Assembly (NCBI RefSeq): GCF_029222705.1
Contig: NZ_JARGZF010000001.1
Location: forward strand, 2,166,437 to 2,230,436
Direction of reading: 5' to 3'
From: Knoellia sp. p5-6-4
Lineage (GTDB): Bacteria; Actinomycetota; Actinomycetes; Actinomycetales; Dermatophilaceae
DNA: 64,000 nt
The notes below the pieces were generated by a model, which saw only the letters and a program-made list of their open reading frames with translations, did no database searches and was not told the DNA's origin. Both the position numbers and the translations under genes were made by a program. Of the stretch, positions 9,586-17,729 are shown piece after piece (positions within the stretch are counted from its first letter, which is position 1; each line of letters starts with the position of its first letter).

Positions 9586-9690
9586 GGAAGCATTTCACCA
9601 CGACTGTTCCCTTTGTCGGTTGGCGCCGTTACCGTGCGTTCCGGCCGGTAACCGCCCGGTCGTCGTCACTTCTTCACAAGGGAACGATCC

Positions 9691-11505
9691 ATGACCTCAG
9701 CTCGAAGCCGGCGCCTCACGGGGGTGCTCGCCGTGGCCGCATTGTCGGCCACTGGTCTCGCATTGGCGTCGCCGTCCGTCTCGGCCGTGCAGAACGGCCC
9801 CACGATGGACATCCAGCTCCTGTCGTTCAACGACTTCCACGGCAACCTCGAGCCCCCGTCGGGCTCGAGCGGTCGCCTCGTCACGGGCCATGCCCTCGAC
9901 GACGACGACGTCGACCGGGACGGTGTCACCAACGAGCCGATCGACGTCACCACGAACGTCGGTGGTGTGGAGTTCCTCGCCACGCACCTCAAGGAGCTCC
10001 GCGCCGGCCGTCCCTACACCGCCACCGTGGCCGCCGGGGACATCGTGGGCGCGAGCCCGCTGCTGTCCGCCGCGTTCCACGACGAGCCGACCATCGAGGC
10101 CATGAACGCCCTCGGCCTGGACGTCACCTCGGTGGGCAACCACGAGTTCGACGAGGGCTACAAGGAGCTGCAGCGCCTCGACGCCGGCGGGTGCCTCGAC
10201 GACGGCGACGGCGCCGCCAACCAGGACTCGTGCCCGGGCGGCAAGAGCTTCGCCGGCGCGAACTTCCCGTTCCTCGCGGCCAACGTCACCTACGCCGGCA
10301 CCGACGAGACGATTCTCCCGCCCTACTACGTGAAGAGCTTCAAGGGCGCCAAGATCGGCTTCATCGGCATGACGCTCGAGGCCACCCCCGACATCGTGAC
10401 CCAGGCCGGAGTCGAGGGCCTGGAGTTCAAGGACGAGGTCGAGACGGCCAACGCGCTGGTGCCGATCCTCAAGGAGCAGGGCGTCAACGCCATCGTCGTG
10501 CTGGTCCACGAGGGCGGGTTCCCCACCAGCAAGCAGAGCTGGACCGACCGCAACGGCAAGACCTGGTCGGTCAACGCCGAGTACGACTACACCTGCGACA
10601 ACGGCGGCTCCGTCAGCGGCCCCATCGTCGACATCTCCAAGAACCTGAGCCCGGCCATCGACATGGTCATCTCGGGCCACACGCACAGCCCGTACGTGTG
10701 CAACATCCCCGACCCGGCCGGCCAGCAGCGCATGGTGACCTCGGCGTCCTCCTTCGGCCGCCTCGTCACCGAGACCACGCTGACCTACGACCGGCGCACC
10801 CAGGACATCGTGCGCAGCTCGGTCGAGGGCTCGAACGTGATGGTGACCCGCGACAGGGCGCGCGACGCCGCGCAGACCGAGATCATCACCCGCTACAAGA
10901 CGCTGGTGGCCCCGATCGCGAACCGGGTGATCGGCAACGTGGCCACCGACGTGACCCGCACCGCGAACGCGGCGGGTGAGTCGCAGCTCGGGGACCTCAT
11001 CGCCGACGCCCAGCTGGCCGACCCCTCGGTCGTCACGGGCGGGCAGGAGCCGGTGATCGCCTTCATGAACCCCGGCGGCATCCGCGCCGACCTCGGCGCG
11101 GGCGAGGTCACCTACGAGGAGGCGTTCACGGTCCAGCCGTTCAACAACTACCTCGTCTCGATGGACCTCACGGGGGCGCAGATCAAGCAGCTGCTCAAGG
11201 AGCAGGTGACTGGCGCCAACGCGGCCTCCAACAAGATCCTGCAGGTCTCGCAGGGTTTCTCCTACACGTGGTCGGCCGACGGCACCATCAGCAACGTGAT
11301 GCTGGACGGGGCCGCGGTGGCGGACGGCACGACCTACCGGATCGTGACGAACAACTTCCTCTCCGACGGCGGCGACGGGTTCCCGACCTTCAGGGGCGGC
11401 CAGGACAAGTACTTCGGTGGACTCGACATCGACGCCTTCGCGAACTACCTCGAGGCCAACAGCCCGTACACCCCCGGCGCGCTGACCCGTATCACCAAGC
11501 AGTAG
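9691..11505 (+). CDS. Secreted 5'-nucleotidase / metallophosphoesterase
   Basis: 604 aa. A Sec signal peptide covers roughly residues 1-31 (AVAALSATGLALASPSVSA). The N-terminal calcineurin-like domain shows QLLSFNDFHGNLEP, GDIVGASPL, SVGNHEFDEG and ISGHTHSPYVC, a full dimetal site. The C-terminal 5'-nucleotidase domain carries MNPGGIRADL and the substrate loop NNFLSDGGDGFPTF. It probably releases phosphate from extracellular nucleotides or UDP-sugars. An Asp-rich insert (DGDGAANQDSCPGG) may bind Ca. I found no convincing PHO box upstream. A convergent terminator follows. Confidence 0.93.
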   Translation: MTSARSRRLTGVLAVAALSATGLALASPSVSAVQNGPTMDIQLLSFNDFHGNLEPPSGSSGRLVTGHALDDDDVDRDGVTNEPIDVTTNVGGVEFLATHLKELRAGRPYTATVAAGDIVGASPLLSAAFHDEPTIEAMNALGLDVTSVGNHEFDEGYKELQRLDAGGCLDDGDGAANQDSCPGGKSFAGANFPFLAANVTYAGTDETILPPYYVKSFKGAKIGFIGMTLEATPDIVTQAGVEGLEFKDEVETANALVPILKEQGVNAIVVLVHEGGFPTSKQSWTDRNGKTWSVNAEYDYTCDNGGSVSGPIVDISKNLSPAIDMVISGHTHSPYVCNIPDPAGQQRMVTSASSFGRLVTETTLTYDRRTQDIVRSSVEGSNVMVTRDRARDAAQTEIITRYKTLVAPIANRVIGNVATDVTRTANAAGESQLGDLIADAQLADPSVVTGGQEPVIAFMNPGGIRADLGAGEVTYEEAFTVQPFNNYLVSMDLTGAQIKQLLKEQVTGANAASNKILQVSQGFSYTWSADGTISNVMLDGAAVADGTTYRIVTNNFLSDGGDGFPTFRGGQDKYFGGLDIDAFANYLEANSPYTPGALTRITKQ

Positions 11506-11522
11506 CCGAGCACCCGGCACGC

Positions 11523-11570
11523 ACGACAAGGGTCGCCTCCCGCTCCAGCGGGGGGCGACCCTTGCGTCGT
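11523..11570. terminator. Convergent terminator between nucleotidase and glnR
   Basis: A long stem, ACGAC...AAGGGTCGCC...CCCGCT, folds around a CC loop onto AGCGGG...GGCGACCCTT...GTCGT with a few bulges. It lies between two genes transcribed toward each other (stops at 11505 and 11584), so it probably ends both. Confidence 0.82.
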
Positions 11571-11583
11571 CGGGGGGAGGGGG

Positions 11584-12288
11584 TCAGGCCTGCGCGAGCT
11601 CGTCGGTGTCCTGCTCGAGCGCGCCGGGCACGAACCGGTAGCCGACGTTGCGCACGGTGCCGATGAGCACCTCGTGCTCGGGGCCGAGCTTGGCCCGCAG
11701 GCGCCGCACGTGGACGTCGACGGTGCGCGTGCCGCCGTAGTAGTCGTAGCCCCACACCTCCTGCAGCAGCTGGGCGCGGGTGAAGACCCGGCCGGGGTGC
11801 TGCGCGAGGTACTTCAGCAGCTCGAACTCCTTGTAGGTGAGGTCGAGCAGGCGGCCGCGGACCCGGGCCGAGTAGGTGGCCTCGTCGATGCTGAGGTCAC
11901 CGGAGGTGATGGTCACCTCGCCGGTGTCCTCGCCGTCCTGCAGGCGGCCGAGCGCGAGCCGGAGCCGGGCCTCGACCTCGGCGGGCCCTGCCGAGTCGAG
12001 CAGCACGTCGTCGACGCCCCACTCGGCCGAGAGAGCAGCGAGGCCGCCCTCGGTGAGGACGGCCATCAGGGGGACGGACATGCCGGTCGCGCGCAGCACC
12101 CGGCACAGCGACTTGGCCACCGCCAGCTCCCGCCTGGCGTCGACCAGCACCGCGTCTGCAGGCGGGGCGTCGACGAGCGCGGTGGGCTCGGCCGGGAGGA
12201 TGCGCACCTGGTGGGCCAGCAGGCCCAACGCTGGCAGCACCTCGGCGCTGGGCGCCAGGGCGTTGGTCAGCAGCAGCAGGTGGGCCAT
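11584..12288 (-). CDS. glnR: GlnR-type nitrogen response regulator
   Basis: 234 aa from the ATG at 12288. The receiver-like N-terminus ([11 protein letters not shown]) lacks the normal acidic pocket before the first strand, as in atypical, kinase-independent GlnR. The C-terminal OmpR-type winged helix covers about residues 130-225 ([48 protein letters not shown]). In actinobacteria GlnR activates nitrogen-assimilation genes. Proximity to mshD matches Rv0818-Rv0819. A longer in-frame start at 12336 exists but would add a non-conserved Cys/His-rich leader. Confidence 0.85.
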   Translation of the reverse strand: MAHLLLLTNALAPSAEVLPALGLLAHQVRILPAEPTALVDAPPADAVLVDARRELAVAKSLCRVLRATGMSVPLMAVLTEGGLAALSAEWGVDDVLLDSAGPAEVEARLRLALGRLQDGEDTGEVTITSGDLSIDEATYSARVRGRLLDLTYKEFELLKYLAQHPGRVFTRAQLLQEVWGYDYYGGTRTVDVHVRRLRAKLGPEHEVLIGTVRNVGYRFVPGALEQDTDELAQA

Positions 12289-12375
12289 ACCAAGGCAGGA
12301 TAGGTGGTGGCAGGGCCCACAATGGGCGCCACACACATCGTGAGACCTCGTCCCAGACCCAAGGAGAGAGCCGGT

Positions 12376-12636
12376 ATGCCGCCTCAGGCCGCAGCCGCCA
12401 CCGTCACCGTCCGCTACTGGGCGGGCGCCCGCGCCGCCGCCGGCGTCGACAGCGACACCGTCACCGGCTGCGCCACCGTCGGCGACGCCGTGGCCGCGGT
12501 GACCCGGCTGCGGCCGGCGCTCGAGCAGGTGACGGCGGTCAGCTCACTGCTGCTCGAGGGCGTGCCGGCCGGCCGCGACGCCGTGCTCCCGGCGGGTGCC
12601 GTCGTCGAGGTGCTGCCTCCCTTCGCCGGTGGGTGA
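12376..12636 (+). CDS. MoaD/ThiS-family sulfur carrier
   Basis: 86 aa from an ATG at 12376 preceded by AAGGAGAG. It has a ubiquitin-like beta-grasp fold: [14 protein letters not shown] at the start and a C-terminal [10 protein letters not shown] whose GlyGly tail is the thiocarboxylation site. This is the small-subunit layout of molybdopterin synthase. No other moa genes are nearby, so the pathway (molybdopterin or another sulfur transfer) cannot be settled. The start codon sits inside a GTATGCCG octamer. The next gene begins 17 bp after the stop. Confidence 0.87.
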   Translation: MPPQAAAATVTVRYWAGARAAAGVDSDTVTGCATVGDAVAAVTRLRPALEQVTAVSSLLLEGVPAGRDAVLPAGAVVEVLPPFAGG

Positions 12637-12652
12637 TGGGAGGATGGCCCGC

Positions 12653-13546
12653 GTGCCTGACGAACCCGAGACCTCCCACGCGGCTGGAACGGTGAGCCCT
12701 GCAGGGGCGTCGGACGCAGTCCCGATGACCCGGGCCCAGCGGCGCGCCCAGGCCGCCCAGGCAGCCCGGGCGACCCAGACCCTGGTGCTGCCGCCCATCA
12801 CCTCGAGGCGGCCGTTGGCCGTGGCGTCGACGATCGCCTTCAGTGCCCTCATCGCCCTCACCGGCTACGCCCACCCCGTCCTCGTGGCCCTGGCGGTGGC
12901 CCTCGCGGGTCTCGTCATGGCCTGGGGGTGGCCCGCCCTGCTGGGCCTGCCCAGCCGGTTCGGCACGACGGTGGTGCTGGTCATCGGGGCGCTCAGCTGC
13001 ACCCTGGCCGCTGCGCTGTCACCGGTCGAGCCGTTCCTGCGCTGGGTGCCGGCCGCACTCGCCGTCAGCCTCATCGCCGCGTTCCTCCACCAGCTGCTCC
13101 GCCGCGACGGGCGGCCGCGCCTGACCGAGTCGGTGGCCGCCTCGGGAGCGGGGCTGGCCGTCATCGCCAGCGGGGTCTCCTACATCCCCCTGCCCCACAC
13201 GCTCGGCGGGCCCCAGACCCTGGCGGCCGCCATGGCCGGCCTGGGGCTGGCCGCCCTGGCCGACCTCGCGGTGCCCACGACCCGGCTGCGGGCCTGGGCG
13301 CTTCCCCTCGCCATGGTGCTCGGCGGGTTGGCGGGCCTGCTCGCCACGCTCCCGGCCGGTCGGCCCCAGCCGGCCACCGGTGCGCTCATCGGCGTGCTGG
13401 TCGCGGGGACCTCGCACGCCACCCGTCGGGTGCTCGCCGTGCTGCCGTCCATGGTGTCCGCGCGCTCGCAGCTCGTCTCGGGTGCCGCGTCGGTGCTGCT
13501 CTGCGGGGTGGTGGCCTACACCCTCGGGCGCCTCCTCGTCGCCTGA
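12653..13546 (+). CDS. Polytopic membrane protein, unknown function
   Basis: 297 aa from a GTG at 12653, chosen because GGGAGG lies 9 nt upstream; the ATG at 12644 overlaps that ribosome site. About 45 polar residues (DEPETSHAAG, MTRAQRRAQAAQAARATQ) precede about eight hydrophobic helices in pairs, e.g. LAVASTIAFSALIALTGYA, ALAVALAGLVMAWGWPALLG and ASVLLCGVVAYTLGRLLVA. No catalytic motif is visible. It follows the MoaD-like gene closely and may be cotranscribed. Conserved actinobacterial membrane protein; I do not assign a function. Confidence 0.85.
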   Translation: MPDEPETSHAAGTVSPAGASDAVPMTRAQRRAQAAQAARATQTLVLPPITSRRPLAVASTIAFSALIALTGYAHPVLVALAVALAGLVMAWGWPALLGLPSRFGTTVVLVIGALSCTLAAALSPVEPFLRWVPAALAVSLIAAFLHQLLRRDGRPRLTESVAASGAGLAVIASGVSYIPLPHTLGGPQTLAAAMAGLGLAALADLAVPTTRLRAWALPLAMVLGGLAGLLATLPAGRPQPATGALIGVLVAGTSHATRRVLAVLPSMVSARSQLVSGAASVLLCGVVAYTLGRLLVA

Positions 13547-13574
13547 CCCGCTCCCGCGGCATACAAAGTCGTGA

Positions 13575-13946
13575 TCAGTAGACGAGGGCCCGCGCCTGCG
13601 GGGCCATGACCTCCTCGACGAACGCGGCGGCTCCGCGGATCTGCGCGCCGCGCACCAGGTCGGCGTCGGTGAGGTCTCGCCGCGCGGCGCACTGGCCACA
13701 CACGCTCAGGCTGCCGACGGCGAGCACCGCGTCGCGCAGGTCGGACAGGGCAGCGGCGTGGGGGAGCGAGAGCTGCTCCGCCCGTCCGGGCACCGCCACC
13801 CACGACGCCTCGCCGGTCAGCCAGAGGCTCACCTCCACCCCGCTCGCGGCGGCCGTCGCCGCAACGGTCAGGCCCTGGTTGAGACGTTCGAGGGCCTCGG
13901 CACCGCAGGTGACCTTCACGACAAGACGCTGGGGAGGGGTCGGCAT
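13575..13946 (-). CDS. DsrE-family protein
   Basis: 123 aa with the DsrE/DsrF-like fold: strand VVKVTCGAEALERLNQGL, helix TVAATAAASGVEVSLWLTGEAS, and a conserved central segment LSVCGQCAARRDLTDADLV holding a CxxC-like pair (CGQC). DsrE relatives transfer sulfur or bind small ligands. It sits near a MoaD-like sulfur carrier but on the opposite strand, converging with the membrane protein before it. A link to sulfur trafficking is only inference. Confidence 0.82.
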   Translation of the reverse strand: MPTPPQRLVVKVTCGAEALERLNQGLTVAATAAASGVEVSLWLTGEASWVAVPGRAEQLSLPHAAALSDLRDAVLAVGSLSVCGQCAARRDLTDADLVRGAQIRGAAAFVEEVMAPQARALVY

Positions 13947-13970
13947 GGGGCTCAGGCTACGATCACCCTC

Positions 13971-14069
13971 GTGGAAGCCTTCTACATCTCCCTGCTGGTC
14001 CTCACGGTCATCGTGGTCACCTGGTTCGCCGGCTACGTCGTCTACCGACTGCTGAAGACGCCGCGCTGA
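13971..14069 (+). CDS. 32-residue single-helix membrane microprotein
   Basis: GTG at 13971 to TGA at 14067-14069. The product is VEAFYISLLVLTVIVVTW followed by FAGYVVYRLLKTPR: one strongly hydrophobic helix with a Lys/Arg tail, so inside-positive topology. It ends 2 bp before the nitrobindin ATG, and the divergent DsrE gene starts 25 bp upstream. Clean codon usage and tight spacing argue that it is real. No clear Shine-Dalgarno is present; it could be leaderless. Confidence 0.6.
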   Translation: MEAFYISLLVLTVIVVTWFAGYVVYRLLKTPR

Positions 14070-14071
14070 CG

Positions 14072-14572
14072 ATGGGGACGTTCACCCTCGACACGGATCT
14101 TCCTCCTGCCCTCGCCCCGCTCGCCTGGCTGATCGGCGAGTGGGAGGGCGCGGGTGTCGTCGGCTACCCCACGATCGAGTCTGCCCACTTCGGGCAGGAG
14201 ATCAGCGTGACCCACGACGGCCGGCCCTTCCTGGAGTGGCAGAGCCGCACCTGGCTCCTCGACGAGGAGGGCAACAAGGTGCGCCCGCTGGCCCGCGAGC
14301 TCGGGTTCTGGCGGCCGCTGGAGAACAACGAGGTCGAGCTCCTGCTGACCCACCCGACCGGGATCGTGGAGATGTACCACGGCACCACCTCCCCGGCGAA
14401 GATCGAGCTGCGCACCGACAGCGTGATCCGCAGCCCCCACGCCAAGGAGTACAACGCGGCGGCGCGCATGTACGGCCTGGTCAACTCCAACCTGATGTGG
14501 GTCATGGACATGGCGGCCGTGGGCCAACCCCTGCAGAGCCACGTCTCCGCCGAGCTGAAGCGCGTCGGCTGA
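14072..14572 (+). CDS. Nitrobindin / FABP-family heme protein
   Basis: 166 aa, a 10-stranded beta-barrel family. The signature GEWEGAG is near residue 24 (family GxWxGxG) and the C-terminal HVSAELKRVG holds the His that serves as proximal heme ligand in nitrobindins. Mycobacterial and human nitrobindins bind ferric heme and isomerise peroxynitrite. Start ATG at 14072 with no competing start. It is followed 20 bp later by a tyrosine phosphatase. Family assignment is firm; heme use here is inferred from the conserved His. Confidence 0.9.
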   Translation: MGTFTLDTDLPPALAPLAWLIGEWEGAGVVGYPTIESAHFGQEISVTHDGRPFLEWQSRTWLLDEEGNKVRPLARELGFWRPLENNEVELLLTHPTGIVEMYHGTTSPAKIELRTDSVIRSPHAKEYNAAARMYGLVNSNLMWVMDMAAVGQPLQSHVSAELKRVG

Positions 14573-14592
14573 CCCAGAGGCATCGAGGTCGC

Positions 14593-15171
14593 ATGACGGG
14601 GGGCGCGCGAATCCTGACGGTCTGCACCGGCAACATCTGCCGGTCGCCGTTCATGGAGCGTGCCCTGCAGGCCGAGCTCGACCGGTCCTGGGGGCCGGGT
14701 GTGGTCGAGGTGAGCAGCGCCGGCACCGGGGCGCTGGTGGGTGAGGCCATGAACCCGCCCGCCCTCCGGGTGCTCGAGGCGGCTGGCTACTCCGCCGACG
14801 GCTTCGTCGCCCGGGCCCTCAGCCCGCAGCTCGTCGCCGAGTCGGACCTGGTGCTCACCGCGACCCGACGCCACCGCGGACAGGTCGCCCAGCTGCACCC
14901 CCGCGCGCTGCGGTGCACCTTCACGCTGCGCGAGTTCGCCGACCTCGTGTCGGACCTGCCCCGCGAGGCGTATGCCGCGCCGGACGCGGGAGACCACGTG
15001 CGCGCCCTGGTGCAGGCGGCGGCCGCCCGCCGTGGCATGCGCCCTCCGCTCTCCGACGAAGACGCCGATATCGTCGATCCCTACCGCCGCGAGGCCGTAG
15101 TGTTCGACACCATGTCCGCCCAGGTGATGTCCGCGATGCCGCAGGTCGCCGCAGCACTCGGGGCCCGCTGA
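14593..15171 (+). CDS. Low-molecular-weight protein-tyrosine phosphatase
   Basis: 192 aa. The P-loop CTGNICR (residues 11-17, CX5R) followed by SP is diagnostic. The general-acid DPY motif is in EDADIVDPYRREA near residue 162. It removes phosphate from protein tyrosines (Wzb/PtpA class). The natural counterpart, a BY-kinase with a tyrosine cluster, is encoded at 17730-19148. The stop TGA overlaps the next ATG by one base. About 35 residues longer than minimal LMW-PTPs, mainly before the DPY loop. Confidence 0.92.
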   Translation: MTGGARILTVCTGNICRSPFMERALQAELDRSWGPGVVEVSSAGTGALVGEAMNPPALRVLEAAGYSADGFVARALSPQLVAESDLVLTATRRHRGQVAQLHPRALRCTFTLREFADLVSDLPREAYAAPDAGDHVRALVQAAAARRGMRPPLSDEDADIVDPYRREAVVFDTMSAQVMSAMPQVAAALGAR

Positions 15172-16145
15172 TGGGGCGCCGGCTCTCGGGGCCGCTCGGC
15201 CTGGTGGCGCTCGGCGCCTTCCTCGTCGTCGACGTCGCGCTGGTGGGGCTCGCGCTGCGCAGCACCGCCGCCGAGCCGGAGCCCGCCGGGCCCACCAGCA
15301 GCTCGGCAAGGCCCGCGGCGGAGAGCGGGGTCTCCGCCGGCGGTGCGGCTACGGGTTCCCCGGCCTCCGGCACCTCCGACAGCGCTCCGGTCGGCACCGA
15401 CGGGTCCGACGCCCTGGAGCCGGCTCCCCTCACCCTCGGCCTGGTCGCGGTGCGCGAGGACGAGGCGTGGCGCTTCACCGTGGGCTCGTGCGAGGTCGGT
15501 GGGTCCACCCTCGCGACCAGTGACGACGGCGCCCAGACCTGGCAGCCGAGGGTCGCTCCCTTCGACGCGACGGTGCGGGTGCGGGTGCGTGCCGACGGCA
15601 GCGCCTTCGCCATCGGCGGCGACGACGACTGCCGGGCGCAGTTCCGGCAGAGCCGGGACGCGGCCCAGACGTGGGGTCGGCCGACCGTGGTGCCGGGCGC
15701 CTGGTATCGCGACCTCGAGGACGCCACCGTGGTCGGCACGGAGGCCGGAACCCGCGCGCAGCCGTGTGACACCACCGCGGTGGTCGACCTCGCGGTGGGG
15801 GAGGCGTCGGCGCTGGCACTGTGCGGTGACGGGCGGCTGCGCTCGAGCGGCACGGGCAAGCAGTGGTCTGACGCGGGTTCGGTGGAGGGCGCCCTGGCGG
15901 TCGCCCTCGCGGGCGACCGCACGCTGGCGCTGCTCGCCCGGCAGGGCTGCGACGGCCTGGCCGTGGTCGACGTAGCCGACCCGCAGACGGACCTCGGGTG
16001 CGCACCGCTGGACCTCGCCGGGGTCGAGGCCGGCCAGGTGGCCATCGCCGGCACCAGCGACAGCGTGTGGGTGGCGGCCGGAGGTGCGACACTGCGCTCG
16101 TCCGGTGACCTCGCCGAGTGGACCGGCGGCGACCAGCAGGGCTGA
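15171..16145 (+). CDS. Membrane-anchored protein with Asp-box repeats
   Basis: 324 aa. An N-terminal membrane helix (LGLVALGAFLVVDVALVGLAL, split across residues 8-28) is followed by a Ser/Ala/Gly/Pro-rich linker and a beta-rich domain. Two Asp-box-like motifs, TSDDGAQTWQP and QSRDAAQTWGRP, recall sialidase/BNR propellers, though the catalytic residues of sialidases are not evident. Four or more Cys (SCEVG, DDCRAQ, PCDTT, CGDG) may form disulfides outside the cell. The 1-bp overlap with the phosphatase stop indicates one transcript. Function unknown. Confidence 0.82.
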   Translation: MGRRLSGPLGLVALGAFLVVDVALVGLALRSTAAEPEPAGPTSSSARPAAESGVSAGGAATGSPASGTSDSAPVGTDGSDALEPAPLTLGLVAVREDEAWRFTVGSCEVGGSTLATSDDGAQTWQPRVAPFDATVRVRVRADGSAFAIGGDDDCRAQFRQSRDAAQTWGRPTVVPGAWYRDLEDATVVGTEAGTRAQPCDTTAVVDLAVGEASALALCGDGRLRSSGTGKQWSDAGSVEGALAVALAGDRTLALLARQGCDGLAVVDVADPQTDLGCAPLDLAGVEAGQVAIAGTSDSVWVAAGGATLRSSGDLAEWTGGDQQG

Positions 16146-16190
16146 GCGGCTGCCGACGGCCCGACCGCGAGATCGCCGTAGAGTGGCGCT

Positions 16191-16613
16191 GTGGTGCACG
16201 ACATCGGCGAGAAGCTGCGGGCGCAGGGGCGTCGCATGACCCCCCAGCGCCAGCGCGTGCTCGACGCGGTGGCCTCACTCGGCCACGCCACGCCCGACGA
16301 CGTGGTGGCCGCGGTCGCGGTCGACGGGGGGCCCAGGCTGGCCCCGTCGACGGTCTACCGGGCGCTCGACGCCCTGGAGTCGCTCGGGGCGGTGGGCCAC
16401 ACCCACCTCGACCACCGTGCCCCCACCTACCACCTCGCCGACCACGCCGACCACGTGCACCTGGTGTGCCGGGGTTGCGGCAAGGTCGACCAGTGCAGGC
16501 GAGAGACCGCCGAGGCCTTCGTGGGGAATGTTCTGCGCTCGACGGGCTTTGTGGCTGACGTGACCCACATGGCAATCCACGGATGGTGCAGCGAATGCGC
16601 GAGACAGCGGTGA
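16191..16613 (+). CDS. Fur-family metal-dependent regulator
   Basis: 140 aa. Winged-helix DNA-binding half with TPQRQRVLDAVASLGHATPD and STVYRALDALESLGAV (recognition helix), then the metal half HTHLDHRAPTYHLADHADHVH. Two Cys pairs (CRGC and CSEC) form the structural zinc site. It overlaps ygfZ, an Fe-S maintenance gene, by 4 bp (GTGA), which would fit an iron- or redox-responsive role, but Fur versus Zur cannot be decided from sequence. Tandem GTG codons at 16191 and 16194 leave the exact start open. Confidence 0.9.
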   Translation: MVHDIGEKLRAQGRRMTPQRQRVLDAVASLGHATPDDVVAAVAVDGGPRLAPSTVYRALDALESLGAVGHTHLDHRAPTYHLADHADHVHLVCRGCGKVDQCRRETAEAFVGNVLRSTGFVADVTHMAIHGWCSECARQR

Positions 16614-17656
16614 CCACCGCCCCCGACCAGACCTCGGACGCCGGGCGCTCGCCGTTGCTCGACCGCGCCGGCGCCGTCGAGGGCGAGGGCCCCGACGCTG
16701 GCGTGGCAGCCCACTACGGCGACCCGATGCGCGAGCAGCGCCTGCTCGCCGAGGGCCTGGCGGTCGTCGACCTCTCGCACCGCGGCGTCGTCACGGTGAC
16801 CGGGCCCGACCGGCTGAGCTGGCTGCACTCCATCACCACCCAGATGCTCACCGGGCTGGAGCCGAGGCAGTCCCGCGAGTCGCTCGTGCTCAGCCCCAAG
16901 GGCCACATCGAGCACGACCTGCACCTCGTCGACGACGGCGAGACCACCTGGATCACCACCGAGCCCGGCACCGCCGCGCCCTTGGCGGCGTGGCTGGACT
17001 CCATGCGCTTCATGCTGCGGGTGGAGGTGGCCGACGCCACCGCCGACTGGGCGGTGCTGGGCGAGCCGTCGAGCGCCGAGTCGCTCCCCGGCGAGCCCGT
17101 GGCCTGGCGTGACCCGTGGCCGGACCTCGTCGGTGACACCGCGGCATACGGCCCCATCGAGGGGCACCCGGGCGCCGGCCGCACCTGGCGCGAGGTGCTC
17201 GTCCCCCGCGCCGAGCTGTCCGCAGCCGTGGGCGACCGGCCGCTCGCGGGGACGTGGGCCTCCGAGGCGCTGCGCGTGGCCGCCTGGCGCCCCCGGTTGG
17301 GCTTCGAGACCGACCACCGCACCATCGCCCACGAGGTCGACTGGCTGCGCACGGCCGTGCACCTGCACAAGGGCTGCTACCGCGGGCAGGAGACCATCGC
17401 CCGGGTGCACAACCTCGGCCGGCCGCCGCGCCGCGTGGTGTTCCTGCACCTCGACGGTTCGGGGCACACGCTCCCCGAGCGAGGGGAGGCGGTGTATGCC
17501 GGGGGCGAGCGTGCCGTGGGGCACCTGACCTCGGTCGCACGCCACTACGAGGACGGCCCGATCGCCCTCGCCCTGGTCAAGCGCAGCACCGACCCGGCGG
17601 CCGACCTGGTGGCCGGGGGAGTGAGCGCCGGCCAGGAGGTCATCGTCACCCCCTAG
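16610..17656 (+). CDS. ygfZ: YgfZ/GcvT-family Fe-S cluster maintenance protein
   Basis: 348 aa from GTG 16610, which overlaps the regulator stop as GTGA; ATG 16595 is an alternative. The YgfZ signature KGCYRGQE is present near residue 260, preceded by GFETDHRTIAHEVDWL. These folate-binding proteins help repair or assemble certain Fe-S enzymes. The N-terminal GcvT-like half has VDLSHRGVVTVTGPDRLSWL. It ends the LMW-PTP to ygfZ run of plus-strand genes and is followed by a strong convergent terminator. Confidence 0.92.
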   Translation: MTTAPDQTSDAGRSPLLDRAGAVEGEGPDAGVAAHYGDPMREQRLLAEGLAVVDLSHRGVVTVTGPDRLSWLHSITTQMLTGLEPRQSRESLVLSPKGHIEHDLHLVDDGETTWITTEPGTAAPLAAWLDSMRFMLRVEVADATADWAVLGEPSSAESLPGEPVAWRDPWPDLVGDTAAYGPIEGHPGAGRTWREVLVPRAELSAAVGDRPLAGTWASEALRVAAWRPRLGFETDHRTIAHEVDWLRTAVHLHKGCYRGQETIARVHNLGRPPRRVVFLHLDGSGHTLPERGEAVYAGGERAVGHLTSVARHYEDGPIALALVKRSTDPAADLVAGGVSAGQEVIVTP

Positions 17657-17664
17657 CCCCAACG

Positions 17665-17714
17665 CCGTGCGGGGTGCTGCCGAGCGCCACAGCTCTCGGC
17701 AGCACCCCGCACGG
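17665..17714. terminator. Convergent terminator, 20-bp perfect arms
   Basis: Arms 17665-17684 (CCGTGCGGGGTGCTGCCGAG) and 17695-17714 are perfectly complementary around a 10-nt loop. Placed between convergent ygfZ (stop 17656) and the BY-kinase (stop 17730), it should serve both. Confidence 0.9.
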
Positions 17715-17729
17715 GACGTGGTGGCGCGC

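Noticed and set aside
9586-9690. PHO box upstream of the secreted nucleotidase
   Set aside because: No GTTCACC pair at 11-bp spacing; only unphased TTCAC and GTTCC fragments.
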